64,000 nucleotides of DNA from Cohnella abietis (GCF_004295585.1 NZ_AP019400.1:5983501-6047500), one strand, 5' to 3'. Counted from the first letter of the stretch, positions 46,654 through 55,918 are shown. Numbers and translations are program-made. The notes: generated by a model from the sequence alone, not told the origin.

Positions 46654-47769
46654 TCAAGTCCCCTTCCGGTTAATGGAGCGGGCTCGCGCGAGTTCCGCTT
46701 GGAAATCTACATAGTGCGGCAGCTTGAAGTGCGAAATAAATCCGGATGACTCTATGCCGTCGATATGGTAGAGGACAAACTCCTCGTCTTCCGCGGGGGT
46801 TGCCGCATGGCCCGCCTCGGATTTCATCGAGCTATCCAAGATACCCATCGCGATAACCTTGTCTTCGTTATGACCGAAGCATAAGCCGTATCCGATACCA
46901 AACTGTACAGAATCGCTAGCTTCGTCATCCTCACGCACAACTATCTCGGCTTCCGAAATAAGCACCTTTCCGATGCATATCGATTCTCCTTCATATATAG
47001 GATGAGGGATTTCCAACGAAACGTAACCGACGCGAAGCTCTCCGATTGTTGGATGAACGTCACCGTAACCCCTTGCGCTGGAATAGGCCAGTGCAAGCAA
47101 GGCACCCGTCTCGCCACGTGCCATCAATTGCAAGCGAGCGGCGCGGGAAGCTGGAAAACTAATAGCATTGCGCGTGATATCATCCACCGTGGCGTCCTCT
47201 TGTTCTGCCACCTGTTTGTCCGCCAATAAACCCTCGCTACGAAGTAAATCAATTACGCGTGGGAACGATGGAAGCGGCTCATCTTTCGACTCTCCATCTA
47301 TCTCGTTAATTTCCGAGTGTTTGAAATATTCAGTTAGAAATGAACGAACATTTTCCTCGTTCTCATCCAATAGCTCCATCTGCAGCATTCTTCTCGAATA
47401 ATCTCGAGTCGGACCTAGGTATTGCCCTCCCGGAATATCCTTAAAGGTCGCCGACACACGACGGATAATGTCCATATCCGACGTATCGATCGGCTGCGAG
47501 TAGAGGTTACGTGGAAGCGTGGAACGAAACGCCCTGATGAGGAAGGACGCCTCAATCGCATCGCCTTCCGCTTGCTTCAGCGCAAGGGCCGCAAGCAAAG
47601 GATCATAAAGTGAGCCCTCTCCCATCACCCGATCGACGGCGAGCCGCATTTGATTCATGATTTGGGAGACCTCTATCGGAGGATCACCGGCTTGGCACCT
47701 ATATACTTTCAGCAGCTTTTCCGCTTCCTTAATCGCGCGTTGACCACCTGTGACAGCGACGTAAGCCAT
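46654..47769 (-). CDS. phnI: PhnI, nucleosidase-like subunit of C-P lyase
   Basis: A 371-residue subunit that forms the ribosyl-phosphonate bond with ATP together with PhnG, PhnH and PhnL. Recognised from MAYVAVTGGQRAIKEAEKLL, GGQYLGPTRDYSRRML and FGIGYGLCFGHNEDKVIAM. It starts one base after the phnH stop. Confidence 0.95.
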   Translation of the reverse strand: MAYVAVTGGQRAIKEAEKLLKVYRCQAGDPPIEVSQIMNQMRLAVDRVMGEGSLYDPLLAALALKQAEGDAIEASFLIRAFRSTLPRNLYSQPIDTSDMDIIRRVSATFKDIPGGQYLGPTRDYSRRMLQMELLDENEENVRSFLTEYFKHSEINEIDGESKDEPLPSFPRVIDLLRSEGLLADKQVAEQEDATVDDITRNAISFPASRAARLQLMARGETGALLALAYSSARGYGDVHPTIGELRVGYVSLEIPHPIYEGESICIGKVLISEAEIVVREDDEASDSVQFGIGYGLCFGHNEDKVIAMGILDSSMKSEAGHAATPAEDEEFVLYHIDGIESSGFISHFKLPHYVDFQAELARARSINRKGT

Positions 47770-47770
47770 T

Positions 47771-48385
47771 TTAGAGCACCTCCCATTGGAGCTTAGTGCT
47801 GCGTGGAATACAGCATACGTTGCCGATTAAATCCACGAATATCCAATCGGTTCCAAGCGGAAATTGTTGATTACTCTCTTGCCATTGATCCACCAGCGCC
47901 GGCGGGAAGCCATCCAGAAAGACGCGGCTCTCTCCCTTAACTCCCGGTCCCGTTAGGATCAGTCGTACGCTGTTGAGCCCGTTTGCGATTCCTCCGCCAA
48001 GAGACTGCTCGCCAATTGCGTTTACTTGATAGATGATCGTGGCGTTCTCGTCCGGATAGTGGAAGTTTCCCCGCTTGCATCCTGCAACGTCGAACACGAC
48101 TCCCCCCGTGACTAATACGTAATCGCTTTGTTCCAATGGCTTAGTCTTGGAATGAGTAAGCAACTGAATATCTTTCGCCAACGCACCTTCCGTTCCGCAT
48201 AGGTGGAAGCTGACTTCCTGATCGAGCAACGTCGCCCCGATTCCAAGCATATATCGAAGAGCGAATGCTCTCTGATGATAAGAAAATGGCTGTATCTCGA
48301 CTATCTTGCCCGGACGCGCCATAGCATCCATCAGCTTTCGGAACGTTTCTTGCGTATAATGCACCTTTTCAACAATCGCTTCCAT
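47771..48385 (-). CDS. phnH: PhnH, core subunit of C-P lyase
   Basis: A 204-residue structural subunit of the PhnGHIJ complex. The N-terminus ETFRKLMDAMARPGKIVEIQ and the C-terminal PLGTDWIFVDLIGNVCCIPR are typical of PhnH. It lies two bases after phnG and directly before phnI. Confidence 0.95.
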   Translation of the reverse strand: MEAIVEKVHYTQETFRKLMDAMARPGKIVEIQPFSYHQRAFALRYMLGIGATLLDQEVSFHLCGTEGALAKDIQLLTHSKTKPLEQSDYVLVTGGVVFDVAGCKRGNFHYPDENATIIYQVNAIGEQSLGGGIANGLNSVRLILTGPGVKGESRVFLDGFPPALVDQWQESNQQFPLGTDWIFVDLIGNVCCIPRSTKLQWEVL

Positions 48386-48387
48386 CC

Positions 48388-48834
48388 TTATTCCTCCTGC
48401 TCCGTGTCCATCACTTCAAAATCGACAAGCGTACGCTGGATCTGTTGGAAGCTTTGCTTTCTAGCTTCCAATTGAATTCCTTGTTGCACATGCAGCCAAT
48501 CCTGCAATTGTATTTTTAAGCTATCCCATTTTGCGTCATCGGAATGGTAAATCGCATCTATGAGTGCTAGCGTGTAAGCTTTATCCGCGTCATTCCCCAT
48601 CGTTACTCCGTAACCAAGCGTTCCATCTAGCATGACGGTGGAATCGGATATGAGAATTTCACCGACATTAAACGCTTGACCTGTGACAGACTCACTAGCC
48701 CTCATCATAACCAGACCTAAAGCCGGGGAGTGTATGGCTTCCGAGATGCCCAAGCTCTCAATTTTGCCTTTCCATTCCACTAATTCTTCGCTAGGCAATG
48801 CTGTTAAGGTTTGTGTTCTTTCTTTAGCATTCAT
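48388..48834 (-). CDS. phnG: PhnG, core subunit of C-P lyase
   Basis: A 148-residue subunit, first gene of the C-P lyase operon. GLVMMRASESVTGQAFNVGE and LDGTLGYGVTMGNDADKAYT match PhnG. The start ATG has GGAGGGATAACGG upstream. A terminator at 48931 separates it from the upstream deoR2, so it must have its own promoter in the 96 bases before it. Confidence 0.95.
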   Translation of the reverse strand: MNAKERTQTLTALPSEELVEWKGKIESLGISEAIHSPALGLVMMRASESVTGQAFNVGEILISDSTVMLDGTLGYGVTMGNDADKAYTLALIDAIYHSDDAKWDSLKIQLQDWLHVQQGIQLEARKQSFQQIQRTLVDFEVMDTEQEE

Positions 48835-48869
48835 CCGTTATCCCTCCACATTCGAAACAAATAACATTT

Positions 48870-48898
48870 ATTTAATACACAATTTAATTTCATTTAAT
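48870..48898 (-). promoter_or_regulatory. possible degenerate Pho box before phnG
   Basis: On the minus strand ATTAAAT occurs three times (48898, 48888 and 48876) with spacings of 10 and 12 bases. It resembles, but does not match well, the TTAACA repeats found elsewhere in the island. Pho control of phnG from here is only a possibility. Confidence 0.35.
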
Positions 48899-48930
48899 TG
48901 TTTTATCATTGATTGATGGTCAAAAGAATG

Positions 48931-48950
48931 CCCTCGAGCGAACTCGAGGG
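48931..48950 (-). terminator. terminator of deoR2 with UUCG tetraloop
   Basis: On the minus strand CCCTCGAG, TTCG, CTCGAGGG, then CATTCTTTTG. The perfect 8-bp stem with a UUCG loop is exceptionally stable. It divides the importer transcript from phnG. Confidence 0.85.
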
Positions 48951-48974
48951 TATTTAGTTCATTACTCATTCGCT

Positions 48975-49760
48975 TTATTTCGCTTCGATCCATGTCACAT
49001 GCTTATCATGCAACGGAGCAATCCATTCTTTTGGGGCGGATATGTCGCTGATGATGAGATCAATTTCCTTCAAATCCGCGATTTTGAAAAATTGCATTTG
49101 CCCGAACTTCGATTGATCCGTTACAACGATCGTTTGCTTGGAACGCTCTATCATCTTGCGGGCCAGCTGCCCTCGCTGTACGTCAAAGCCGGTAATGCCT
49201 TTGTCTACCATCATGCCGTCAATGGAAATGTACGCCTTATCCGCGTAGAACGACTCCACCATCTTTTCCGCGAACGTACCCGACGAGCGGGATTGGGAAG
49301 AGTCGATCTTACCGCCGATGAAATAAATTTCCCCGTTGAACAATCCTCTATTGTTGTAATCGATGAGCATATATAAGCCGGCAACCGATATGGTTAGCAC
49401 TGTAATATTTTTCTTATTTAGCAAATAATCGATTATCTGTAGCGTAGTCGTACCGTCATCGATGAAGACGACATCGTTATCCTCCACCAGAGAAGCAGCA
49501 GCCCGGCCGATCCGTCGCTTTTCCTCCGAGAACAAAACCTCTCTCTTGAAATAGATAGGTTCCTCGCGGGCAACATTAATCTTGATGGCGCCGCCGTATA
49601 CTCGCTTAAGCTTATTATCCTCTTCGAGCTCCTCCAGATAACGGCGAATCATTTCGGAAGACACTTTCAGCTTCTCGACTAAATCGTAGGTTTTGACCTT
49701 CCCCTCCAAATTCAGCTGTTGCAAAATGTAATCCTTCCGTTCTTCACCGATTAACGACAT
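48975..49760 (-). CDS. DeoR/GlpR-family regulator (DeoR2)
   Basis: A 261-residue regulator, paralogous to the one at 40127. The HTH reads TYDLVEKLKVSSEMIRRYLE; the sensor domain has FIDDGTTTLQIIDYLL and VVTDQSKFGQMQFFKIADL. The start ATG is set by GGAGGG seven bases upstream. It follows the permease phnU2 by 85 bases and ends in its own terminator before phnG. Regulation of the phn genes is inferred from location. Confidence 0.9.
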   Translation of the reverse strand: MSLIGEERKDYILQQLNLEGKVKTYDLVEKLKVSSEMIRRYLEELEEDNKLKRVYGGAIKINVAREEPIYFKREVLFSEEKRRIGRAAASLVEDNDVVFIDDGTTTLQIIDYLLNKKNITVLTISVAGLYMLIDYNNRGLFNGEIYFIGGKIDSSQSRSSGTFAEKMVESFYADKAYISIDGMMVDKGITGFDVQRGQLARKMIERSKQTIVVTDQSKFGQMQFFKIADLKEIDLIISDISAPKEWIAPLHDKHVTWIEAK

Positions 49761-49845
49761 GTACGAGCCCTCCAGCAAATGTGATAACCTCGTTAATTCT
49801 TACCCGATACGGACGCGCTCGATGTATTCCGCCAATGGCCGTTTG

Positions 49846-51552
49846 TTATTTCACATTTTGCCAGCGTTCCGTCCTTTGCTTCAGCTTACGCACGACTGTC
49901 TCATATAGGGTTCTAACGACAATATTACTCACAACGATCAGAGTAGCCATGGCTGCTGCTGCTGCCGTATCTCCCGCATCGTCCATGTTAACGATCGATA
50001 CCGAAGCCAGGTTGAAATCCGCGGCCCGGAGGAAAACGACGGCAGACACAGTCACCATCGAATTGACGAAGAAATAAACGGCGATTTCAATGATCGCCGG
50101 AAGCGATAATGGAACTGTAACCTTCAGGAACGTCCGGTAAAAAGGAACTCTCATCGATTCGGAGACAAGCTCGAATTCCTTGTCCAGCTTCTTAAGCGAC
50201 GCGGTCGCAGTAATGAACGGAACGGAATAAAAGTGCACGATGTTCGCCAGTACGATAATCCACATCGTTCCGTACAATCCGTTGAGCGGATTGTGAGGAT
50301 CATTAAAAAAGAAAATATAGGCCAAGCCGATAACCATTCCGGGAAGCGCAAGCGGCAATAAAGACAAGAAATAGCTTACTTGACGCAAACCCTTAAGAAA
50401 ACGAGATTTCTCGATCATATAGGCAAAAAGGAAGGTGAATAACGTACCGATAATAGCCGTTAAGAAGGATACCTTCAGGCTGTTCAAATACGGTTGAAGC
50501 CCTCCCGCGGCTACTTTGGAGAAATCAAAATGCTTTAAGCCAAAAGATAAATCGTAAGGCCAGACATTAACCAAAGAAGCGAATAACGTCGTCAGGAGTG
50601 GTAACAAGATCGCTATAGACACTACGACACAATAAACGGTGAAAAGTGTATCCCGCCATTTCCCTTCTTGCGTCCGATAAGGAGTCGACTTCGCAGAGAG
50701 CATGGATTTCTGTTTGCGATCAACGATTCGATCTACCACGAATGCAATAATTGCAGGGATTGTGAGCAGAATGCCTACTGTCGCTCCCATCGACATGTTT
50801 TGCTGGCCGATGACTTGCTTGTAAATATCGGTGGCGAGCACGTTGAACTGTCCGCCGATTGCCTGAGGAGCACCAAAATCGGTAAAGCTAGCGGTAAAAC
50901 AAACGAAAATCGCGCTGATCAGTCCATATTTCATCGCAGGAAGTGTCACTGTGAAAAACTTGCGTAGTGAACCTGCTCCAAGACTTCCCGCAGCTTCATA
51001 TAAGCGGTAATCCGTTATAGCCAAAGTCGTAATAAAGATTAGATAGGCTTGCGGGAACGTATAGATGACTTCAGAGACGATAATGCCGAATGGGCCGTAT
51101 AACGGAAGCTTGATGCCCGGAAACGCACCGAAAAATCCAGTCGTCACCAAGCCTTGATTTCCAAACAAATAAGTTAACGATATCCCGTGCATCATCGTCG
51201 GAGCGAATAAGGGAAGCATCGCCACGTATTTGAAGTAGCCCTTGCCTCGAATTCCGGTACGGCTAATTCCGAATGCGTAGAAGAAAGCCAACGTAACCGC
51301 AATGACGGTCGAAACCGTAGAAATATACAGCGTATTCTTTAATGATTGGACAAGCGAAGCAGATGAAAAGTACTTCACGAAATTCGCCAATCCAACAAAG
51401 CTACCTCCCTGATTCTCGAACGCTTTAGAGAATAGCGACCAAAGAGGAAGAAGAATTGTAAGCAGCAAGGCAAGCGTTGTGCCTAAGATTAACGCCCACT
51501 GGATAAAGTCGGTGCCGCTCCACCTTTGACGTAACTTTCTAATCATAATCAT
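49846..51552 (-). CDS. 2-aminoethylphosphonate-type ABC permease, fused double-domain (PhnU2-like)
   Basis: A 568-residue inner-membrane permease with two fused transport domains and about twelve helices, as in PhnV/ThiP/FbpB proteins. Both docking loops are intact: EAAGSLGAGSLRKFFTVTLP (first half) and SESMRVPFYRTFLKVTVP (second half). The ATG at 51552 has AAAGGAG upstream; the frame is open to 51603. With phnT2 and phnS2 it forms an importer whose binding protein matches the 2-aminoethylphosphonate family. Confidence 0.88.
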   Translation of the reverse strand: MIMIRKLRQRWSGTDFIQWALILGTTLALLLTILLPLWSLFSKAFENQGGSFVGLANFVKYFSSASLVQSLKNTLYISTVSTVIAVTLAFFYAFGISRTGIRGKGYFKYVAMLPLFAPTMMHGISLTYLFGNQGLVTTGFFGAFPGIKLPLYGPFGIIVSEVIYTFPQAYLIFITTLAITDYRLYEAAGSLGAGSLRKFFTVTLPAMKYGLISAIFVCFTASFTDFGAPQAIGGQFNVLATDIYKQVIGQQNMSMGATVGILLTIPAIIAFVVDRIVDRKQKSMLSAKSTPYRTQEGKWRDTLFTVYCVVVSIAILLPLLTTLFASLVNVWPYDLSFGLKHFDFSKVAAGGLQPYLNSLKVSFLTAIIGTLFTFLFAYMIEKSRFLKGLRQVSYFLSLLPLALPGMVIGLAYIFFFNDPHNPLNGLYGTMWIIVLANIVHFYSVPFITATASLKKLDKEFELVSESMRVPFYRTFLKVTVPLSLPAIIEIAVYFFVNSMVTVSAVVFLRAADFNLASVSIVNMDDAGDTAAAAAMATLIVVSNIVVRTLYETVVRKLKQRTERWQNVK

Positions 51553-51671
51553 CGTTGGTTCTCCTTTAAGTGCAAGTTCACAAAGTCCGGTTTTCAGCAC
51601 CAAAAAGGTTGGATGAAGCTAGGGACTGAGAAGCAGTCTTGGCGAAACCTACTGCTTTTTGAACATCCTCT

Positions 51672-52712
51672 TTAAGCATGAATCCTTGCTTCGGACGTAA
51701 AAGAGATCAGCTTCTCCTTAGGCACTTCCAACGAAACAATGCCATTTTTCATCAGCTGCAGATGGTTCGAAACATGCGCGGAGACGTCGACCGTGATCGA
51801 ATCATGACCACCACCCGCTTCTACGGACTCTGTTTCGAGCAATAGCCTGTAGAAAGAACCGCGAAACTCAATGTTTTTGACAATGGCGGACACGCCTTCG
51901 CCCGTTCCTTCGGCGGAAATGCGTATATGCTCGGGTCGAACAGCCCAACGCGGAGTCGGAGCCGCACCTTCGCTCTTGTCATGCAGAAAATTAATCGAGC
52001 CGATGAAGTCCGCCACAAAAGGAGAGTTCGGCTGCTCGTACACCTCCTGCGGAGTACCGATCTGTTGCACCTCAGCATTATTCATGACCACGATCCGATC
52101 GGACATCGTGAGCGCTTCCTCCTGATCGTGCGTAACCATAATCGTCGTTATGCCTAGTCGCTCCTGCAGTTCTCTTATTTCGTGGCGAAGCCTCACCCTT
52201 ACCTTCGCATCCAATGCCGACAGCGGCTCGTCGAGCAGCAGGAAATCTGGAGATAATACGATTGCGCGCGCTAATGCGATTCGTTGCTGCTGTCCTCCGG
52301 ATAATTGGGAAGGATAACGCGAGCTTGCATGAGATAAATCGACCAGCTTCAGAACATGCTGTACCTTTTCCCCGATGTCTTTCTTGGAGAAGCTCTTGCC
52401 TTGCAGCCCGTAAGCCACATTCTGGTAGGCCGTCAAATTCGGAAACAAGGCATAGGACTGAAATACCATTCCGAAGTTTCGCTTCGCCGGCGGAAGCATG
52501 GAAATATCTTTCCCACCAGCTAATATGCGGCCGCTCGACGCCTTTTCCAAGCCCGCAATAATGCGAAGCAATGTCGTTTTGCCGCAGCCGCTCGGACCGA
52601 GCAAGCAGACAAACTCGTTCTTATGAATTTCAAGATTAACGTCCTTCAAAGCAGCAACCGTGCCAAATGATTTATTAATTCCTTGAATTGTCAGATGAGG
52701 TTTGTTCATCAT
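51672..52712 (-). CDS. 2-aminoethylphosphonate-type ABC ATPase (PhnT2-like)
   Basis: A 346-residue ATPase with Walker A GPSGCGKTT at 39-47, SYALFPNLTAYQNVAYG, the signature LSGGQQQRIALARAI, Walker B FLLLDEPLSALD and a C-terminal TOBE domain. Two ATG codons (52712 and 52709) are possible behind GGGAGG; the second has better spacing. It has its own Pho-like hexamer array and is separated from phnS2 by a terminator. Confidence 0.9.
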   Translation of the reverse strand: MMNKPHLTIQGINKSFGTVAALKDVNLEIHKNEFVCLLGPSGCGKTTLLRIIAGLEKASSGRILAGGKDISMLPPAKRNFGMVFQSYALFPNLTAYQNVAYGLQGKSFSKKDIGEKVQHVLKLVDLSHASSRYPSQLSGGQQQRIALARAIVLSPDFLLLDEPLSALDAKVRVRLRHEIRELQERLGITTIMVTHDQEEALTMSDRIVVMNNAEVQQIGTPQEVYEQPNSPFVADFIGSINFLHDKSEGAAPTPRWAVRPEHIRISAEGTGEGVSAIVKNIEFRGSFYRLLLETESVEAGGGHDSITVDVSAHVSNHLQLMKNGIVSLEVPKEKLISFTSEARIHA

Positions 52713-52768
52713 GTCCTCCCTTATAACAACTTTTAGTTAGCTTTGTTCGGTTGTGTATTCCTATTTCT
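52713..52768. other. leader of phnT2
   Basis: The 5' untranslated stretch between the predicted -10 and the start; no hairpin or other element was seen. Confidence 0.3.
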
Positions 52769-52844
52769 AGTATAAAAGAGAAATGATAACCCCATGTTAA
52801 CGCAATGTAATTTGTTTGTTTTTTGTTTTATTTAGTTTTGTTTG
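52769..52844 (-). promoter_or_regulatory. Pho-box-like array and promoter of phnT2
   Basis: Five hexamers at an exact 11-bp period. On the plus strand: TGTTAA (52795), TGTAAT (52806), TGTTTT (52817), TTATTT (52828) and TGTTTG (52839). On the coding strand they read CAAACA, AAATAA, AAAACA, ATTACA and TTAACA with five-base spacers. A -10 TATACT (52774-52769) follows 20 bases after the last TTAACA. This matches the geometry of PhoP-activated promoters. Confidence 0.78.
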
Positions 52845-52999
52845 GTTGTCATTCTGTTCTTGTGTGCTATGCTAGACTATCGAGATTGCTCCACATTATA
52901 GTAGGATCTGGATATTTATTTCTCCATAGAGATGACAGTCTTGTTGGTTTTGCTTTGAATCGCTTTGGACTTTGTATGATTGGACGGTTTAAAACAAGA

Positions 53000-53037
53000 A
53001 ATAGCTGATGCAAACGATAGTTTGCGTATCAGCTATT
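53000..53037 (-). terminator. terminator of phnS2
   Basis: AATAGCTGAT..GCAAAC, loop, GTTTGC..ATCAGCTATT: a 16-bp stem with one small asymmetry, ending in TTTCTTGTTTT on the minus strand. It lies 39 bases after the binding-protein stop. Confidence 0.9.
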
Positions 53038-53076
53038 CAATGTTTCGTCTGTTATTGGCTTTTAGGTTATTGGCTA

Positions 53077-54210
53077 TTAAGTTTTCGGTTCGCTCTTCGT
53101 ACTGTAACGCTTGTCCCACTCCGTCAAAGTACCTTCGCGGTTTTTCGCGGCCTCGCTCAAGTCGTTCTTAATAAGCTGTTGAACAGGATCCTTTTTATAT
53201 CCTTCTGGTATAGCAGTGGAATCGCTCTTCACAGCAAGAATAGCATAGTTTTTGTTGTATTCCTTCATAGCGTCTTCGCTGATCGCCCAATCTAGGAAAT
53301 TTTGTGCGGCTTGCTTAATCGTCTCTTTTTTCATAAGCGCATTGGCTTCCAAATCCCATCCCGAGCCTTCAGTGGGGAATACAACTTCAACCGGAGAACC
53401 TTTTTGCGCTTCTTGAATTCCGCGATAGCCGAATGATATGCCGATTGGATATTCTCCCGTTCCGGCAAGCTTGGCAGGTTTAGAACCAGAGTGAACGTAC
53501 ATTGCCATGTTCTGGTCTAGCTTGTCTAGGAACTCCCAGCCTTTATCCTGTCCCATTAGTTGAAGAACGCCCGATACGGTCAAGTATCCAGTTCCGGAAG
53601 AAGACGGGTTAGGCATCGTGATCAAACCTTTGTATTCCGGCTTCAGCAAATCTTCATAGCTTTGCGGAATGGCCAGGCCGAGCTTTTCTATTTCCGTTTT
53701 ATTCACAACGAACGCCGTTTCCCAAGCGTCGATGCCTACCCAACGCGTTTGTTCGTTTTGGGAATCTTTGAATTCCGGTAATATGCGATCTACGCCTTCC
53801 GGAGAATATCCCTCAAGCATCCCGTTCTGATCTAACACGAGCAAGCTTGTCGCTGCCAAGCCCCAGACTAAATCGGCTTGCGGGTTGCTTTTCTCGGCAA
53901 GTAGCTTAGCCGTTATGATTCCCGTCGAATCACGTACGAAGTTCAGCTTAACGTCCGGATATTTAGCCTTATATGTTGCAAGATAAGCTTGAATTTGGTC
54001 ATCTTCCAATGCGGTATAAATCGTTAGTTCCTTGCTTTCCTTATCAATTTTTACTCCCTCGGGACTCTCTGATGCCGTTGGGCTAGTCGATGCATTGCTT
54101 GGGTCGACATTACCCGTGCCGTTGTTGTTTGCGGATTCGTTCTTACCGCATGCTGCAACGATCGTCATCGTGAGGATCAACGTTAAAATAATTAATAATT
54201 GCTTTTTCAT
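53077..54210 (-). CDS. 2-aminoethylphosphonate-type ABC substrate-binding lipoprotein (PhnS2-like)
   Basis: A 377-residue binding protein. The lipobox is VAAC with lipidated C21, then an Asn/Ser/Thr linker. The mature part strongly resembles the putative 2-aminoethylphosphonate binding family: ELTIYTALEDDQI, VRDSTGIITAKLLAEKSNPQ, PNPSSSGTGYLTVSG, MYVHSGSKPAKLAGTGEYPI and FPTEGSGWDLEANALMKK. It is the first gene of the island and has its own hexamer array and terminator. A ferric or spermidine ligand is less likely, given the C-P lyase genes downstream. Confidence 0.9.
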   Translation of the reverse strand: MKKQLLIILTLILTMTIVAACGKNESANNNGTGNVDPSNASTSPTASESPEGVKIDKESKELTIYTALEDDQIQAYLATYKAKYPDVKLNFVRDSTGIITAKLLAEKSNPQADLVWGLAATSLLVLDQNGMLEGYSPEGVDRILPEFKDSQNEQTRWVGIDAWETAFVVNKTEIEKLGLAIPQSYEDLLKPEYKGLITMPNPSSSGTGYLTVSGVLQLMGQDKGWEFLDKLDQNMAMYVHSGSKPAKLAGTGEYPIGISFGYRGIQEAQKGSPVEVVFPTEGSGWDLEANALMKKETIKQAAQNFLDWAISEDAMKEYNKNYAILAVKSDSTAIPEGYKKDPVQQLIKNDLSEAAKNREGTLTEWDKRYSTKSEPKT

Positions 54211-54268
54211 GGCTTTTGTTTCTCTCCCTAGTTATCTAATTTTCTTTCTTCTCTCAATATAAAATAGA

Positions 54269-54331
54269 AGTGTAAACTCACTATTAAGTACAAGTTAATT
54301 TATTGTTTTTTATTAGTTATTAGTTGTTTTT
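54269..54331 (-). promoter_or_regulatory. Pho-box-like array upstream of phnS2
   Basis: On the plus strand AGTTAA (54293), TGTTTT (54304), AGTTAT (54315) and a weaker GTTTTT (54326) recur every 11 bases. On the coding strand these read AAAAAC, ATAACT, AAAACA and TTAACT. A weak -10, TACACT (54274-54269), follows 18 bases after TTAACT. Confidence 0.65.
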
Positions 54332-54512
54332 CCTTTTACTTAAACATGGATTCTATTGTTTAGATTGAAGGAATGCTTGTCTCTATCATTCCGATTTAAG
54401 CTTTAGCGAATACTCAAATAGATTTGCATTTCATCTTGCAATTATAGACCGGTTTTTTTGTACTTAAGAGAAGGTGTACTAGTCGGAATATTATCGTTAG
54501 ACAAATAAAATA
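54332..54512. other. intergenic stretch with no gene recognised
   Basis: The right part of the 402-base gap before the sugar dehydrogenase. It is AT-rich, with one further TTGTTT near 54357 out of the 11-bp phase. No gene or clear promoter was seen. Confidence 0.4.
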
Positions 54513-54531
54513 CACAGGCTATTGGCCTGTG
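54513..54531 (-). terminator. terminator of the GSDH-like gene
   Basis: CACAGGC, loop of 5, GCCTGTG, followed on the minus strand by TATTTTATTTGT, 82 bases after the stop. Confidence 0.75.
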
Positions 54532-54612
54532 CATAGTAATTGATAAAGAATTTGAGAATGAACGCAATAAGATGATTAGCCTATGATAGACTCGCGGTCC
54601 AGTCACCGAATA

Positions 54613-55791
54613 TCAGGTCTGAAGAGGCGTTATCGCTAAAATCTGCCCGTCCTGAGTGCAAATATAAAGCTCACCCGAAGAGTCCCTGCCAAAAGAAGTA
54701 ATATTCGCGTCTGATTGCAGTAGCATCCGGTTTTCTACCTTCCCATCCTTGCTTTGATGCAGCGCCCAAATCGAGCCCGAACCGTAATCCGCATAGATAT
54801 ACCAGCCTTCCAGCTCAGGCAATCGTTCACCTCGGTATACATAACCTCCCGTTACAGATACCCCCTGATCACGTCCATATGTAAATATAGGCTGCTCTAA
54901 TCCCTCTTTATCACAACCGGTCTGAGGATTGAAGCACTCGGTACCTTCTTGAATGCGCCACCCGTAGTTTCCACCCTTCTTTATAACATTAATTTCTTCA
55001 TATAGATTCTGACCAACATCAGCCCCCCATAGCTTGCCATCTGCTTCGTCGAAGCTGAATCTCCATGGGTTGCGAAGTCCGTATGCATAAATTTCTGGCA
55101 TTCCTTGATCTATGTAAGGATTGTCAGAGGGAATATCGTATGAGCGTTCCCCCGTTGGCCGATCAACGTCGATTCGAAGGATCTTGCCAAGCAAGCTCTG
55201 AAGGTTCTGGCTGTTATTGTGCGGATCTCCGCCACTTCCGCCGTCTCCTGTAGCGATATATAGATAGCCATCCGGTCCGAATGCTAATTGTCCTCCATTG
55301 TGATTGGAGAACGGCTGCTCAATGGTTAATAGGATCTGCTCGCTGGTGGGATCTAGGTGTCCCGGGTTTGACGGATCAGCATCAAAGCGTGCGATAATGG
55401 TATGTGTTTCTGTCGTGTAATTCACGTACGCCAGATTATTGCGGGTCGGATGAAAGGCAAGTCCCAGTAATCCCTGCTCGCCCTCCTTTTTGTAGACGCG
55501 ATCCGTAATATCTAGCACCTCTTCGGCCTTATCCGTCGGTCGCTTAATATTCTTGCTTACGATGCGACCAGATTGCTCGACGATGTATACGAGATCGGCA
55601 TAACCTTGTCGAAGCTCCATGCCCACCGGCCTATCAAAGAGCTGTTCTCCAAAAACATTCTTAACTGCAATTGCATTCGTGTTCTCTTCGGCAGAAGCCG
55701 GCTGAGTAACTACTGACTCTTCTGAGCCCCAGCAAGCCGTAAGGCTTACCAACAGCATGACTCCCGATATTGCCATTCCAAATCGTTTCAT
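54613..55791 (-). CDS. PQQ-type glucose/sorbosone dehydrogenase-like lipoprotein
   Basis: A 392-residue secreted lipoprotein with a beta-propeller. The lipobox is SLTAC with lipidated C20. Conserved segments are GLLGLAFHPTRNNLAYVNYT, FSNHNGGQLAFGPDGYLYIATGDGGSGGDP, GLRNPWRFSFDEADGKLWGADVGQ and YGWRIQEGTEC, typical of GSDH/soluble aldose dehydrogenases. The ATG at 55791 has AAAGGGGG nine bases upstream, better than the TTG at 55800. Firmicutes usually lack PQQ synthesis, so the cofactor and substrate are open. It is monocistronic. Confidence 0.88.
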   Translation of the reverse strand: MKRFGMAISGVMLLVSLTACWGSEESVVTQPASAEENTNAIAVKNVFGEQLFDRPVGMELRQGYADLVYIVEQSGRIVSKNIKRPTDKAEEVLDITDRVYKKEGEQGLLGLAFHPTRNNLAYVNYTTETHTIIARFDADPSNPGHLDPTSEQILLTIEQPFSNHNGGQLAFGPDGYLYIATGDGGSGGDPHNNSQNLQSLLGKILRIDVDRPTGERSYDIPSDNPYIDQGMPEIYAYGLRNPWRFSFDEADGKLWGADVGQNLYEEINVIKKGGNYGWRIQEGTECFNPQTGCDKEGLEQPIFTYGRDQGVSVTGGYVYRGERLPELEGWYIYADYGSGSIWALHQSKDGKVENRMLLQSDANITSFGRDSSGELYICTQDGQILAITPLQT

Positions 55792-55918
55792 CCCTAGCAA
55801 CCCCCTTTACATATGATCTTCGCATAAGAAATTAGGGAGTTCAAGGAACTTCCTACCCTTATTGAAATCTAATAGACCCATGCTCAATTGCACGAGTTAC
55901 TGATCCACCGAATACTAC

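Noticed and set aside
52980..53295. Short plus-strand frames antisense to phnS2 and its terminator
   Set aside because: No ribosome sites; they are shadows of the binding-protein gene and the terminator.
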